A DNA stretch of 62,249 nt from Ignavibacteria bacterium. Its GTDB lineage: Bacteria; Bacteroidota; Ignavibacteria; Palsa-1295. Position 1 is the stretch's first letter. Each line of letters starts with the position of its first letter. The notes beneath the pieces were generated by a model. It saw only the letters and a list, made by a program, of their open reading frames with translations. It did no database searches and was not told the origin of the DNA. Shown piece by piece: positions 45,390-54,610 of the stretch. The position numbers were made by a program, and so were the translations under genes. The stretch spans positions 1 to 62,249 of the forward strand of contig JABDDM010000006.1 of the NCBI GenBank assembly GCA_013287605.1. The letters are read 5' to 3'.

Positions 45390-46988
45390 CTAATGTTTGA
45401 TCACCAGAACATTAAACTGCGCACTGACGGGGATGAAGGTTCCTAAGCCACCCTCATTAAAGATGACCCACTTTCCTGCCCCAACCAGGTAATAGACTCC
45501 AATCGGAAAGTTGCAAAAAATGGGCATCGCAGGATTCTGAAGCGGCGTGACGAACAACGAAGCACTTGGATCGCCATCAGTGAGTGCATTCGTGATCACT
45601 GTATAATTCAGCGCGATGTTGGCAGGAGTAGCGGTGTGGATAAAGGCAGGCTGATTCCCACCTGTCACTTTTATCGCTCCATTGTTGACCTCAAGCGATG
45701 TGCCCGCACCAACTCCGTTGAATGTTGACTTCACTCCTGGCCCTCCGCCACTCGATCCGAAAACTCCTGGACCAGCACCGCTCGTGACTCCTTCAATCGC
45801 AGGATTTGCATTCGAAGAATTCGTAACCGTGAAGGATCCAGCTATGCCGTTCGTGCTCGTTCCTCGCACTCCATTGCCATTGGTCGATGAGCCATCGACA
45901 CCGGAATGCGAAGCGTCATACGAGATCCCCGCAACACCATTGCCAACATTGCTGAACCCAGTGATTCCTGCGCCAGCACTAAACGTTGTGTTGCTGCTTC
46001 CATCCGTCACGACTCCGAAGACTCCGCCGCTCGAACTTCCGCCACTTGCAATGAGACCAAAGCTATTCGTCGAGCGTGCAGTGATCGCACCAGCGCCGCC
46101 AGCGCCGTTACTACTTGCGTCAACAATAAGCGTCGACTGCGTGCTGCTTGAAGTGTCAACATTCCGCAACCACATTAACCTGCCGGTCCCTCGCTGCGTG
46201 ATTGCAAAAAGTAGGTTGGCACTCGAATCGCTGACATTAAACGGGAGCGCGAGCGTGGCCGTAGGCGGCGGCGCGTAGACAAGTCCGCTTCCGTTATAAG
46301 TAATGACGTTTCCCGAGCCTGCACCAAAAGTGCTGAGCTTCGTCAGCGGGATGGAAGCATTCGGCAAAGTTAGATTCGCGACTGGGCCGCTTGGATTTGC
46401 AATGCCGATGGAGCCATCCGTGCTCTGTACTCCCTGCATTCCTGTTCCTCCCACGCCTGATGAGCTGATGAGAATCGTATCACCATTCGGGACTACAGCC
46501 GTGTTACCACCGCCCATTAGCGTGATCCTTCCCACACGTCCGTTCAGTGAAGTCACACCTTTTATCCCGGGCGTCGAAAGTGAATCTGCCGTAACTGCAT
46601 GCGTCGCAAGAATCGCATAAGGGGCGGGATCGATCTCTGTCTTTGGCGTCAGCTCGTTGCCCCCGCTCGGAGTGATGCCGAGATAATACATCTCATGAAA
46701 ATCCATCGACAGAGGAAACGCTGGATCTTGTCCAAGAGGCACACTGAAGATGCCATTACTCAGCGTCAGCGTCTGTGTGGACGTCCAGAGTGTTGCTCCG
46801 GCTGAGTTATAGATCTTGAATGTGATCTGGCGCGAACCGTTGACGAGTTGATTATTCTCAAGCAGTGTTCCTTGATAGGTAAAAACCCGTTTCAGTTGAG
46901 CGTTTACCGTGAGTGGAATGGTCAGAAGATTTACAAAAAGAGCAGCAGTAAAAAGGAGCGTACGAAGTAAAGAATCAAAATGTCGCAT
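45390..46988 (-). CDS. Large exported fibre-like repetitive protein
   Basis: 532 residues with a signal peptide (LLFTAALFVNLLTIPLTVNA, then Q). Residues 35-135 form a domain common in exported proteins of this group (V-F-T-Y-Q-G-T-L-L-E-N-N-Q-L, then G-I-F-S-V-P-L-G). The middle (about 250-430) is rich in Gly, Ser, Asn, Ala and Thr in repeated G-V-x-G and S-T-N-G-N-G-V-R-G-T-S-like motifs, as in beta-helical adhesins and phage tail-fibre modules. The last 85 residues form a DUF7452-like cap (P-I-G-V-Y-Y-L-V-G-A-G-K-W-V-I-F-N). No T9SS tail is present, so the route to the surface is unclear. Confidence 0.78.
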   Translation of the reverse strand: MRHFDSLLRTLLFTAALFVNLLTIPLTVNAQLKRVFTYQGTLLENNQLVNGSRQITFKIYNSAGATLWTSTQTLTLSNGIFSVPLGQDPAFPLSMDFHEMYYLGITPSGGNELTPKTEIDPAPYAILATHAVTADSLSTPGIKGVTSLNGRVGRITLMGGGNTAVVPNGDTILISSSGVGGTGMQGVQSTDGSIGIANPSGPVANLTLPNASIPLTKLSTFGAGSGNVITYNGSGLVYAPPPTATLALPFNVSDSSANLLFAITQRGTGRLMWLRNVDTSSSTQSTLIVDASSNGAGGAGAITARSTNSFGLIASGGSSSGGVFGVVTDGSSNTTFSAGAGITGFSNVGNGVAGISYDASHSGVDGSSTNGNGVRGTSTNGIAGSFTVTNSSNANPAIEGVTSGAGPGVFGSSGGGPGVKSTFNGVGAGTSLEVNNGAIKVTGGNQPAFIHTATPANIALNYTVITNALTDGDPSASLFVTPLQNPAMPIFCNFPIGVYYLVGAGKWVIFNEGGLGTFIPVSAQFNVLVIKH

Positions 46989-47113
46989 GGCCTGATCGAT
47001 TGGAGTTTTTCAGACGGTATTAAAACCCGAAAGGATGAGGGACACCCATCGGGGAAGCCGAAATATACCGCTTTAGAGAACGAAAAGCAAGTCCCGAAAC
47101 GAGCTCCTGAAGC

Positions 47114-48670
47114 TCAATGCATGAGCCTGGCACATGCCTCCGCAACCCGTTCGCCGTCCATCGCTGCGGACACTATTCCTCCCGCGTAACCTGCGCCCTC
47201 TCCTGATGGAAAAAGACCCGAAACCTGCGGATGCATGAGCGTTAACTTGTCACGAGGGATACGTACCGGTGAAGATGTTCGAGATTCCGGAGCGACAAGC
47301 ACTGCTTCATTGGTATAGTATCCACGTCGTTTTTTCCCATAGGCTCGCAGACCTTCGCGTAATCGTTCAGCAACAAATGGAGGAAGCACACTATTCAGAT
47401 CTGCACTGACGACGCCAGGCGTGTATGATGTGACTGGAACATCGCTCGATGTCCGTCCTTCAACAAAATCGATCAGTCGCTGTGCCGGAGCTCGCTGGGT
47501 GTTTCCGCCGGCGACCCATGCAGCATGCTCTACTGATTCCTGGAATCGCATCGCGGCTAATTCTTCGTGCGCTTCGAATTGTTTGAGATCACTTAACTCG
47601 ACGCTGACCACCACACCGGAATTCGCGAATGGATTGTTACGCTTCGAAGGCGACCAGCCATTCGTTACGATTTCTTCCTGCAGCGTCGCACATGGTGCAA
47701 TGACGCCACCTGGACACATACAAAACGAGTAGACGCCTCGATCTTCCATCTGTTCGACAAAGCTGTAAGAGGCAGGCGGCAGGAATGGTCCTCGCTCGGC
47801 ACAATGATATTGCATCTCGTCGATCAATGATTGCGGATGCTCGATCCGCACACCCAGTGCGAACGGCTTTGCCTCGATCGATATCTTCTTCCGCTGTAAC
47901 AACTCGAAGATGTCACGTGCTGAATGACCCGTTGCTAGTATGAGCGCCTTGGCCTCGTGATAATCTTCATGTTGATCACGAACACCTGCAAGTGCTCCGT
48001 TCTTGATCTCAATGTCGGTCACGCGTCTATTAAAATGTATCTCACCACCAGCATGCAGTATGCGCTCGCGCATGCTGACGATGATCTGTGGAAGCTTGTT
48101 GGTGCCGATGTGCGGATGAGCATCGACAAGAATATCTCGCGGCGCACCGAACTCGACGAAGGTTTCAAGAATGCGCTGAATATTTCCGCGTTTGTCGCTA
48201 CGTGTATAGAGCTTACCATCAGAGTACGTACCTGCACCGCCTTCTCCGAACGCATAATTGGAATCGGGATTGACGATGCCTTCGCGATTGATCAGTGCAA
48301 GATCGCGACGTCGCGCTCGCACATCTTTGCCGCGCTCGAGAATCACAGGCTTTACGCCAAGCTCGATCAGACGAAGCGCTGCAAAGAGTCCGGCCGGGCC
48401 AGCGCCTACGATAAGAACTCGATTTGCATCATTGACGGGAGGATAATGCCTGAAAATGAGCTGCGGTGCTGGAGGAGATTCGTCAACGAACAGTTCGACC
48501 TTCAGCAAGACTTTCGGCTCTCTGGACCGCGCGTCGATCGAGCGCTTCAGAACCTCCACGTGCGAGACGCGTGCGAGTTCGACGTTAGCTTCGCCAGCCG
48601 CCAATCGTTTGATCTCATTTGGATCAGCGGCGACCTCGGGTTTCGTTGTTAGCTGGATAGTAATTCGCAT
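47114..48670 (-). CDS. FAD-dependent dehydrogenase of the COG2509 family
   Basis: 518 residues from ATG 48670. The N-terminal 90 residues form a small alpha/beta module typical of this group (E-V-L-K-R-S-I-D-A-R). The dinucleotide-binding site is V-L-I-V-G-A-G-P-A-G-L-F-A-A (about 86-99), followed by the family motif N-Y-A-F-G-E-G-G-A-G-T-Y-S-D-G-K-L-Y-T-R (about 138-157) and a C-terminal G-L-F-P-S-G-E-G-A-G-Y-A-G-G-I-V-S motif. These uncharacterised flavoproteins are widespread; the substrate is unknown. An 8-bp palindrome spans the start codon. Confidence 0.92.
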   Translation of the reverse strand: MRITIQLTTKPEVAADPNEIKRLAAGEANVELARVSHVEVLKRSIDARSREPKVLLKVELFVDESPPAPQLIFRHYPPVNDANRVLIVGAGPAGLFAALRLIELGVKPVILERGKDVRARRRDLALINREGIVNPDSNYAFGEGGAGTYSDGKLYTRSDKRGNIQRILETFVEFGAPRDILVDAHPHIGTNKLPQIIVSMRERILHAGGEIHFNRRVTDIEIKNGALAGVRDQHEDYHEAKALILATGHSARDIFELLQRKKISIEAKPFALGVRIEHPQSLIDEMQYHCAERGPFLPPASYSFVEQMEDRGVYSFCMCPGGVIAPCATLQEEIVTNGWSPSKRNNPFANSGVVVSVELSDLKQFEAHEELAAMRFQESVEHAAWVAGGNTQRAPAQRLIDFVEGRTSSDVPVTSYTPGVVSADLNSVLPPFVAERLREGLRAYGKKRRGYYTNEAVLVAPESRTSSPVRIPRDKLTLMHPQVSGLFPSGEGAGYAGGIVSAAMDGERVAEACARLMH

Positions 48671-48683
48671 CGGGAGATGCGAA
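48664..48683. promoter_or_regulatory. Palindrome spanning the start codon of the FAD dehydrogenase gene
   Basis: TTCGCATC-GGGA-GATGCGAA, a perfect 8-bp dyad. In mRNA it would fold the ATG into a hairpin and could limit translation. It may equally be chance. Confidence 0.35.
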
Positions 48684-48713
48684 CACATCTCAATCGGTCA
48701 AAAGTCCTGTTGG

Positions 48714-49640
48714 CTATTTCGGTTTTCGGAACCAGACGTATCTCTCTTCACCAGCGGAGCCCCCGGTAAACATCGTCGACAAGTCGAGATGCCAATGGAG
48801 CGTATTGGTGACAGAATCAACCTCCGCTGATGCATCGTGACTCAATGCCTCTGGCACCTGAACATTGTACTCAAGCGAGAACATATCGCTCATCATTCCG
48901 CTGAACATTCCCATCATCTTGCTAAGGCTATCCATCATGTGTCCAGAGCCAGACGAATCATCATCTCCGTTTGCATCACGAAGCACCGGATGATAAAGAG
49001 TATTCGAGATCGTCGCATGGCGAGGGCGATTGAACTTCAGCTTTTGAAACATCGGTGGACGCGAGCGCTCGGGAAGACTCTGCATGAATTCATCAAATCG
49101 ATCAAAGCTATTGTGCAGTGTGATCTTGACGGAATCCCCTGATTCCGAAATCATCATCGGAGAAACCTTCTCGACGGGCTTTGCTTTCTTCTTCTTTTTT
49201 GAATGTCCGGAAGTCACTGCTGTATCAGTTGACGGAGAAATGACGATCGAATCAAGATAGCTATACGACGTAAGTTCTGTTGTCATGATGTAGTGAAGTC
49301 CACTATAGGTCGGAGTGTCCATCGCAGTAACACTCTTGACGAAGGACTTCCCTCTTCGAAGTTTCACTTGATCGGCAAAGAGGATCTCGCGTATGGCGTC
49401 AGCGTGAAGCTTATCCCAGATTGGCGACTTCCGTTTTTCGCCAAAGAGCAACGTCGGCGCGGTTGTATCCTTCCCGGCGGCAGCCATATCAAGCATGAGA
49501 CGGTCGATCACCATATCCTCGATGTACGTAACCGATCCGTCCGAGTGAATGATGAGGCTAATAACGCCATTCAGGCATCCGCTGGAACAGACAGCGAGGA
49601 TCAGAAATGCTACAGCCAGGCTGGCACGGTGGATGTTCAT
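48714..49640 (-). CDS. Lipoprotein of unknown function with Lys-rich and Met-rich segments
   Basis: 308 residues with lipobox V-C-S-S-G-C (Cys 22). After the anchor comes L-I-I-H-S-D-G-S-V-T-Y-I-E-D, a pattern seen in exported beta-rich proteins. A basic patch K-K-K-K-K-A-K lies near residue 150 and a methionine-rich stretch near 235-255 (H-M-M-D-S-L-S-K-M-M-G-M-F-S-G-M-M), followed by a beta-rich end with W-H-L-D-L-S. No family recognised. A metal role for the Met cluster is a guess. A promoter-like pair lies 40 bases upstream. Confidence 0.75.
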   Translation of the reverse strand: MNIHRASLAVAFLILAVCSSGCLNGVISLIIHSDGSVTYIEDMVIDRLMLDMAAAGKDTTAPTLLFGEKRKSPIWDKLHADAIREILFADQVKLRRGKSFVKSVTAMDTPTYSGLHYIMTTELTSYSYLDSIVISPSTDTAVTSGHSKKKKKAKPVEKVSPMMISESGDSVKITLHNSFDRFDEFMQSLPERSRPPMFQKLKFNRPRHATISNTLYHPVLRDANGDDDSSGSGHMMDSLSKMMGMFSGMMSDMFSLEYNVQVPEALSHDASAEVDSVTNTLHWHLDLSTMFTGGSAGEERYVWFRKPK

Positions 49641-49679
49641 TGTCGTAGATCAAAGAGCGCGATCTCGCTCGCAGTTATG

Positions 49680-49709
49680 CGAATATAGCTAAGACTGGAC
49701 ACTACTCAA
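49680..49709 (-). promoter_or_regulatory. Candidate promoter of the Met-rich lipoprotein gene
   Basis: On the minus strand TTG (49707-49709), 19 bases, then TATATTCG (49680-49687), 7 of 8 to TAnnTTTG. It is 40 bases before the ATG. Confidence 0.4.
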
Positions 49710-49815
49710 TTACTACCTAACGCGTAACTACTGCCCTGTTTCCGGTATTACTTCATCGATGAGGCCTGTTGCGATCTGCGCGACACTCTGCATTGATTTT
49801 AACTACTAGCTTATC

Positions 49816-51558
49816 ATGGAATCATTGGCTACCACATTACACGGTCCGCTTCGCTGGAAACCGCTTGCGCAACTTGTCATCACGCTCTGCGCGCTCTGTC
49901 TTCTCTCTGCAACAAAGATTGTCGCTGCTCCATCGTACCAAACGCAGCCGTCCGATACACTCACGTTTAACTCACAACTCGGTGCCACCGATAGCTCCAG
50001 AGTTGAGGTGTGGTCAGGCTCTGACAGTAACCGCATTGACACCACACATCAGGGGACGATCAACGTGAGCGTGACCGGAACAGGATTCAGCCTGGTCACT
50101 GCTTCGAGTTTTTACCATAAAGGGGTCTCGGAAATCTGGGTGCGCTTTCACCCTACTTCGCTTGGTACGCACTTCGGAAAGCTGATCCTGACATCATCGC
50201 TCGGCAATGATACTGTCACCCTGCAAGGCTACACATTTGCGCATCAACCGGTATCGATCAATCTCTATGGATCCAGATTCGATACGATCGCCCCAAACAC
50301 ACTTCAGTGTTACTGGATGACGATCTACAACCCGAATGATTCCGCTGTCTTGCTAGACTCGCTTACAACGTTTGCGAATGGACTTGCTTCGTATCGCATC
50401 GCACTCGGCTCACATCCATCGCTGCCTCATCTACTTCGTGGCTGGGACACCGTTGGCTTCTATCTTTGCGTCAATGATTCGGGATTGACTTCGCAAACCA
50501 TATCAGGCGGTGCGACCCTCTACTATACCGATGCATACGGAGTGCATGATAACGCAGCCATCACACTCACTTTAGTTATTGCGGCTAACGGCGGCGCATG
50601 TTTCGAAGCCATGACCGGCTCGAACGGCCAACTCCAATTTTATCAGGAGTTGACCGACACAACGGTCAAGCCTCTCATCCTCCACAACATCTCATCGGCG
50701 CCGCTTGTGATCTCCGGAGCAAAAATCTCCGGAGCCGAATTTAGCTTCAAGGGCACACCCTATCCAGATACAGTCGCTGCTGGTGCATACGACACTGTGC
50801 AAGTCCAGTTCGGTACTTCAGGATTCCAGTACGGAAACTATCCGACCGGCTCGTTGAGTCTCAGCATAACAGGAGTCAACTCGTTGCCACCTTGTACCTA
50901 CTTCGACTATGGTATGACGGGCAGCATTTACCTGCCAGTTGAAGATTCGAGCTATGTCAACATGTTTCCCGATAGCTCGGTTACCTTGTCGATTGGCTCT
51001 ACGCACGAGCATTCCCTCCACTTATTCTTTTTCAAGAATAACGGATCGACCAACGTGCGCGTCACGAGCGTCAGCTTCACGGGATCTGATTCCTCATACT
51101 TCAATGTCGCTTACGCATATCGATTTGATACGATTGCGCCCGGCGGTACCCTCTTCCTGCTTGTCGAGCTCAATGCTCCAACGCAGCGCACGTACAAAGC
51201 CGATCTGGTCCTGACGATTCAGAACGGACTTGTTTCTCAGCATTTCAGGATCAATGCAACGCGCAGAAGCGCGACGCAAGGTGTTGCTCCGATTGCGTTT
51301 GCTAACCAGCACGACTTCAACGTATCTCCAAATCCTTCGCATGGCACGCTGAACATCGAAGTTCCTGGCGCACGCGAGGCAACGATACAAGTCTACAATG
51401 TTCTTGGAGCACTGGTGGCTTCGCAACACGCGACGTCATGGAGGTGGAATGAGAGTTCGTCTGGTCTACCAAACGGGACTTATGTCGTCAGAGTGATCGG
51501 CAAAGACCTCATCAATGCTACGTTTACTTCATCGAAGATGATCGTGATCGAACATTAA
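49816..51558 (+). CDS. T9SS-sorted exported protein with choice-of-anchor repeats
   Basis: 580 residues. The signal peptide is at about 15-38 (LAQLVITLCALCLLSATKI). The body consists of Ig-like choice-of-anchor sandwiches, seen as recurring S-x-x-F-D-T-I-A-P or D-T-V-Q-V-Q-F-G strands separated by about 100 residues. The T9SS tail occupies the last 75 residues (V-S-P-N-P-S-H-G-T, I-Q-V-Y-N-V-L-G, L-P-N-G-T-Y-V-V-R-V, ending M-I-V-I-E-H). A surface or secreted structural protein is likely. It is divergent from the lipoprotein gene at 48714-49640. Confidence 0.85.
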   Translation: MESLATTLHGPLRWKPLAQLVITLCALCLLSATKIVAAPSYQTQPSDTLTFNSQLGATDSSRVEVWSGSDSNRIDTTHQGTINVSVTGTGFSLVTASSFYHKGVSEIWVRFHPTSLGTHFGKLILTSSLGNDTVTLQGYTFAHQPVSINLYGSRFDTIAPNTLQCYWMTIYNPNDSAVLLDSLTTFANGLASYRIALGSHPSLPHLLRGWDTVGFYLCVNDSGLTSQTISGGATLYYTDAYGVHDNAAITLTLVIAANGGACFEAMTGSNGQLQFYQELTDTTVKPLILHNISSAPLVISGAKISGAEFSFKGTPYPDTVAAGAYDTVQVQFGTSGFQYGNYPTGSLSLSITGVNSLPPCTYFDYGMTGSIYLPVEDSSYVNMFPDSSVTLSIGSTHEHSLHLFFFKNNGSTNVRVTSVSFTGSDSSYFNVAYAYRFDTIAPGGTLFLLVELNAPTQRTYKADLVLTIQNGLVSQHFRINATRRSATQGVAPIAFANQHDFNVSPNPSHGTLNIEVPGAREATIQVYNVLGALVASQHATSWRWNESSSGLPNGTYVVRVIGKDLINATFTSSKMIVIEH

Positions 51559-51581
51559 GTAATCCGTCAATTGGGGAGCGA

Positions 51582-51619
51582 GGAGGTCAGGCGATTGCCT
51601 GGCCTTCTTCATTTTATTT
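51582..51619 (+). terminator. Terminator between convergent genes at 51.6 kb
   Basis: GGTCAGGC-GATT-GCCTGGCC stem with one G-T pair (51585-51604), followed by a T-rich stretch (ttcttcattttattt). It probably ends the T9SS gene; the minus-strand gene ends just beyond it. Confidence 0.6.
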
Positions 51620-53113
51620 CTTGATCAGCCGAACGCTCTCTTCAAGGTTTGCAAACGGAACGATCGTTTCGCTCGTCGTATCAACCGGCCAACTCTGCAC
51701 GATCGTGTCGACATCAAGGCCATACATCTTGATGCCATCGTACAACCCTTTTTGCCTGATGCTTGCAGCTCTCAGAGGCTTGTCTTTGCTGATCCCGATC
51801 AGATCATCTTCAAAGAGAAGCTTGTACTTCGGAAAGTAGTACATGAGATAGTCATCCGTATGCTGCGACATCGCGCCAATAGGCAGGATTTGCATCAGCA
51901 CTTTATCATCTCCGATCTCGATCGTTGAATCGAACGTCTGAAGGCGCAGTGCTCTTGGCTCTTTCTCCAACAGATCCGGATGAAGATGATGAGTGAAGGT
52001 CACAAGTTGCCTTATATAGTTGGTGTCTTGTGGTTGCGACAGGATCGTCACACCTGCATGAACGAGTGCCCGAACGCCACCAAGATACCAGGGATGATGA
52101 TGCCCAAACAGGAAGTACTTGATCTGCTTCTTTGGAAACAATTCGTGCGCCTTCGTTAAGATCAACTCACCGTTCTCTGCGCTCAGTGGTGCTTCAGCGA
52201 TCAGAAGATAGTCTTTGAAATTGACCAGCAACACTCGAGTGGCCGCCGGTTGCAACTCAAAGAAATAGATGTGCTCGTTATATCTCGTTGAGGTGATTAC
52301 CGGTTTTGCCTTTGCTGCTGGCGGAGCGAGATTGTAGCCTGTTGGAATCCGAGCGACAATGAGTGTCGAATCAGCTCTTATCGTTTCTCGCTTGATCCGA
52401 AGATCATTCATCAGAATCCCGAACGTGCGCTCTTCGACATGACTCGGATAACGAGACCGCCCGCTGCTGTCATACAAGAGATATTCGACACGCCTGACAA
52501 CATCGCCCAACATATCGTCAGCGTACATAACATCGATCGTACTTACCAAGGAAGTTGCTGGATCGATAACAATCGTGATATGCCGATCGCCTGCGGCAAC
52601 ATAGAGGATCGAAGCTGTCTTGCCTGACACAAACTTGAAGAATCTACTTTCTGCCGAGCGAAGAAAATCCTGAAGAACGAGACGTGGCGTGAAGATCGAG
52701 GACTGATAGAGAAAGTCGTCACGATCGTCAGTCGTCGATGCGCCTGCTGTTGTGTCGCCGTAATCTATATCCGCAAACGTCTTTCGATCAAGATATTGAT
52801 ATGATGGAAATTTCTTGTCGTGCAGCAGCATCGTATCGGCGACGAAGAGTCCGCTGCCAGCATCGACGAGCATAAATCTTCCGCGCATTTGCCGATCAAT
52901 CGTCTGCCATGGTTTTGGCGAGTGATAAAACCGGTGACGTTCGCGGGTATAGACAAACGAACCATTCGTCGATGCTAGCGTAGCTATAGTGTGCTCAACA
53001 AGTTGTTTTGCTTTCAGATAACTCGCGTGATGAGGATCAGCGCTTGCTCTAGCAACATAGGAGCAACAAAGGAGAAGGACTAACGCAGTTGGAAGAGACC
53101 GGGATCGAAACAC
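51614..53113 (-). CDS. Exported metallo-beta-lactamase-fold protein with degenerate metal motif
   Basis: 499 residues with a signal peptide (ALVLLLCCSYVARASA). Residues 30-270 resemble an exported beta-rich carrier-like domain. Residues about 280-499 follow the MBL fold: V-N-F-K-D-Y-L-L-I-A-E-A-P-L, then F-G-H-H-H-P-W-Y-L-G-G-V-R (about 348-360) and L-L-F-E-D-D-L-I-G (about 443-451). The canonical H-x-H-x-D-H is changed to H-H-H-P-W-Y: the Asp and last His are lost, so binding of two zinc ions is doubtful. It follows rplA after 63 bases but is separated by a hairpin. Confidence 0.8.
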   Translation of the reverse strand: MFRSRSLPTALVLLLCCSYVARASADPHHASYLKAKQLVEHTIATLASTNGSFVYTRERHRFYHSPKPWQTIDRQMRGRFMLVDAGSGLFVADTMLLHDKKFPSYQYLDRKTFADIDYGDTTAGASTTDDRDDFLYQSSIFTPRLVLQDFLRSAESRFFKFVSGKTASILYVAAGDRHITIVIDPATSLVSTIDVMYADDMLGDVVRRVEYLLYDSSGRSRYPSHVEERTFGILMNDLRIKRETIRADSTLIVARIPTGYNLAPPAAKAKPVITSTRYNEHIYFFELQPAATRVLLVNFKDYLLIAEAPLSAENGELILTKAHELFPKKQIKYFLFGHHHPWYLGGVRALVHAGVTILSQPQDTNYIRQLVTFTHHLHPDLLEKEPRALRLQTFDSTIEIGDDKVLMQILPIGAMSQHTDDYLMYYFPKYKLLFEDDLIGISKDKPLRAASIRQKGLYDGIKMYGLDVDTIVQSWPVDTTSETIVPFANLEESVRLIKK

Positions 53114-53139
53114 TTGAGGACCTCCACTTCAATATTGTA

Positions 53140-53164
53140 GGAGCCGAGCAAAACACTCGGCTCC
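53140..53164 (-). terminator. Hairpin after rplA
   Basis: Perfect 9-bp stem GGAGCCGAG (53140-53148) / CTCGGCTCC (53156-53164) with a 7-base loop, 12 bases after the rplA stop. No T-run follows, so it may be a processing or pause site rather than a classic terminator. Confidence 0.55.
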
Positions 53165-53176
53165 CACGTAGAGAAC

Positions 53177-53881
53177 TTAGCCGTGAGCCTTGACTGCTTC
53201 TGCTGTATCGAGCTTCACACTTGGTCCCATGGTGCTCGAAAGCGCCACTGACTTCATGTACTGCCCTTTTGCCGTTGCTGGCTTTGCACGAAGGATCGTC
53301 ATCAGGAACATGTTGATATTGTCAACCAGCTTATCGGCATCGAACGAAGCTTTGCCGACAGTCGAGTGGACGTTGCCACCCTTATCGACACGGAATTCGA
53401 TCTTACCTGCCTTGACTTCCTTTACCGCTGTCCCGACATCCGTCGTGACCGTGCCCGACTTCGGGTTCGGCATCAATCCGCGCGGTCCGAGAATTCGGCC
53501 GAGCTTTCCGAGTTCACCCATCACTTCTGGCGTAGCGATGATGACGTCGGTATCTGTCCAGCCGCCCTTGATCTTCTCAAGGATAGTCTCGAAACCCGCT
53601 TCGTCAGCACCGGCTGCAAGAGCAGCTGCTTCCTGATTACGAGTCACGACCGTTACGCGGACGGTCTTGCCGATTCCATGTGGAAGCGAAACTGTGCCGC
53701 GAATGGCCTGATCTGCTTTGCGTGGATCGACGCCGAGCTTGATCGCAATATCGATCGACTCATCGAACTTTGCTGTCGCAAGCTTTTTCACCTGCTTGAC
53801 TGCATCGTTGATCGCCATCGTCGACTGCTTCTCGCCGAGCGTCTTCTTAAGATTGTTGTAGCGCTTACCGTGTTGTGCCAT
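53177..53881 (-). CDS. rplA: 50S ribosomal protein L1
   Basis: 234 residues, normal length. Family signatures: [12 protein letters not shown] (about 65-76), the domain II stretch ending [18 protein letters not shown] (about 129-146) and the closing [16 protein letters not shown]1 binds the 23S rRNA stalk and represses its own operon through the leader before rplK. It starts 4 bases after rplK ends. rplJ-rplL, which usually follow, are absent. Confidence 0.98.
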   Translation of the reverse strand: MAQHGKRYNNLKKTLGEKQSTMAINDAVKQVKKLATAKFDESIDIAIKLGVDPRKADQAIRGTVSLPHGIGKTVRVTVVTRNQEAAALAAGADEAGFETILEKIKGGWTDTDVIIATPEVMGELGKLGRILGPRGLMPNPKSGTVTTDVGTAVKEVKAGKIEFRVDKGGNVHSTVGKASFDADKLVDNINMFLMTILRAKPATAKGQYMKSVALSSTMGPSVKLDTAEAVKAHG

Positions 53882-53885
53882 TGTC

Positions 53886-54311
53886 TTATCCCTCCACGGT
53901 TAAGCCCATCGAACGGGCGGTACCAGCTACCATACTTGCTGCTGCTTCAATGGAAGCTGCATTCAAATCAGGCATCTTGAGCTTAGCGATCTCAGTTACC
54001 TGAGCCATCGTTACTTTGCCGACCTTCGTACGATTCGATTCCTTTGAACCCTTCTCGAGGCCGGAAGCCTTGAGCAACAGCACTGCTGCCGGTGGGGTCT
54101 TGGTAATAAAGGTAAAGCTCTTATCGGAGAAGACAGTGATGACCACGGGGATGATCATGCCGTCCTGTTTCTGCGTCTTCGCATTGAACTGCTTGCAGAA
54201 CTCCATAATATTGACGCCCTTTTGTCCTAGCGCGGGTCCGACTGGCGGCGCAGGATTCGCCTTGCCGGCCGGGATCTGGAGTTTGATATATCCAGTAATC
54301 TTCTTAGCCAT
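53886..54311 (-). CDS. rplK: 50S ribosomal protein L11
   Basis: 141 residues, the exact usual length. Start [27 protein letters not shown], then [14 protein letters not shown] (about 32-45), and the C-terminal RNA-binding domain with [10 protein letters not shown] and V-A-G-T-A-R-S-M-G. It forms the GTPase-associated centre. secE and nusG are not upstream; the preceding 299 bases hold an L1-type leader and repeats. Confidence 0.98.
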   Translation of the reverse strand: MAKKITGYIKLQIPAGKANPAPPVGPALGQKGVNIMEFCKQFNAKTQKQDGMIIPVVITVFSDKSFTFITKTPPAAVLLLKASGLEKGSKESNRTKVGKVTMAQVTEIAKLKMPDLNAASIEAAASMVAGTARSMGLTVEG

Positions 54312-54324
54312 TGTTCTATACGGT

Positions 54325-54366
54325 TAGTGGTCCAAACGCCCGCCGCAAAGCGAAGCTCCCACAGTG
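54325..54366 (-). promoter_or_regulatory. L1-binding autoregulatory leader of rplK-rplA
   Basis: On the minus strand the leader reads GTGGGAG (54356-54362), a GC-rich internal hairpin, then GGACCAC (54327-54333, CCAC pairing with GTGG). The ATG follows 15 bases later. The GTGGGAG...ACCAC arrangement mimics the L1 site of 23S rRNA and is the known L1 target in L11 operons. Confidence 0.72.
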
Positions 54367-54452
54367 ATAAAAACTGACCATCCAATTGCTCAGGCGGTCT
54401 TAGGAATGCGGTTTTTTAACGGTTTTGAGCCGTCAAAGTTCCTTTCTCGGCA

Positions 54453-54480
54453 GGGAACAGGGAATAGGGACCAGGGAACG
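54453..54480. repeat. Microrepeats of the AGGGA(A/C) type
   Basis: Four near-copies of a 7-bp AGGGAAC/AGGGAAT unit stand in a row upstream of the rplK leader. They look like a low-complexity intergenic repeat. Confidence 0.55.
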
Positions 54481-54496
54481 GTGGGTTCAGACACGC

Positions 54497-54547
54497 TGTG
54501 AAAACTTTTTTCATGAATAGTGGGCTTTTTGAATGATTTTTGGCGAT
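54497..54547. repeat. Dispersed sequence, copy B (copy A at 12756)
   Basis: Bases 54497-54517 are identical to 12756-12776 and similarity continues for about 35 more. This copy lies 186 bases upstream of rplK and could be a regulatory or bent-DNA element, or simply a mobile repeat. Confidence 0.7.
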
Positions 54548-54610
54548 CGGAGCTAACTCACCCTCAGCGCTGGGAGACATTGCAGTTTCCGAATTGCTAG
54601 AACTCAACGC

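Noticed and set aside
45682..46278. 198-codon Pro-rich plus-strand frame
   Set aside because: Antisense shadow of the Gly/Ser-rich fibre-like protein gene, which has a signal peptide and recognisable domains.
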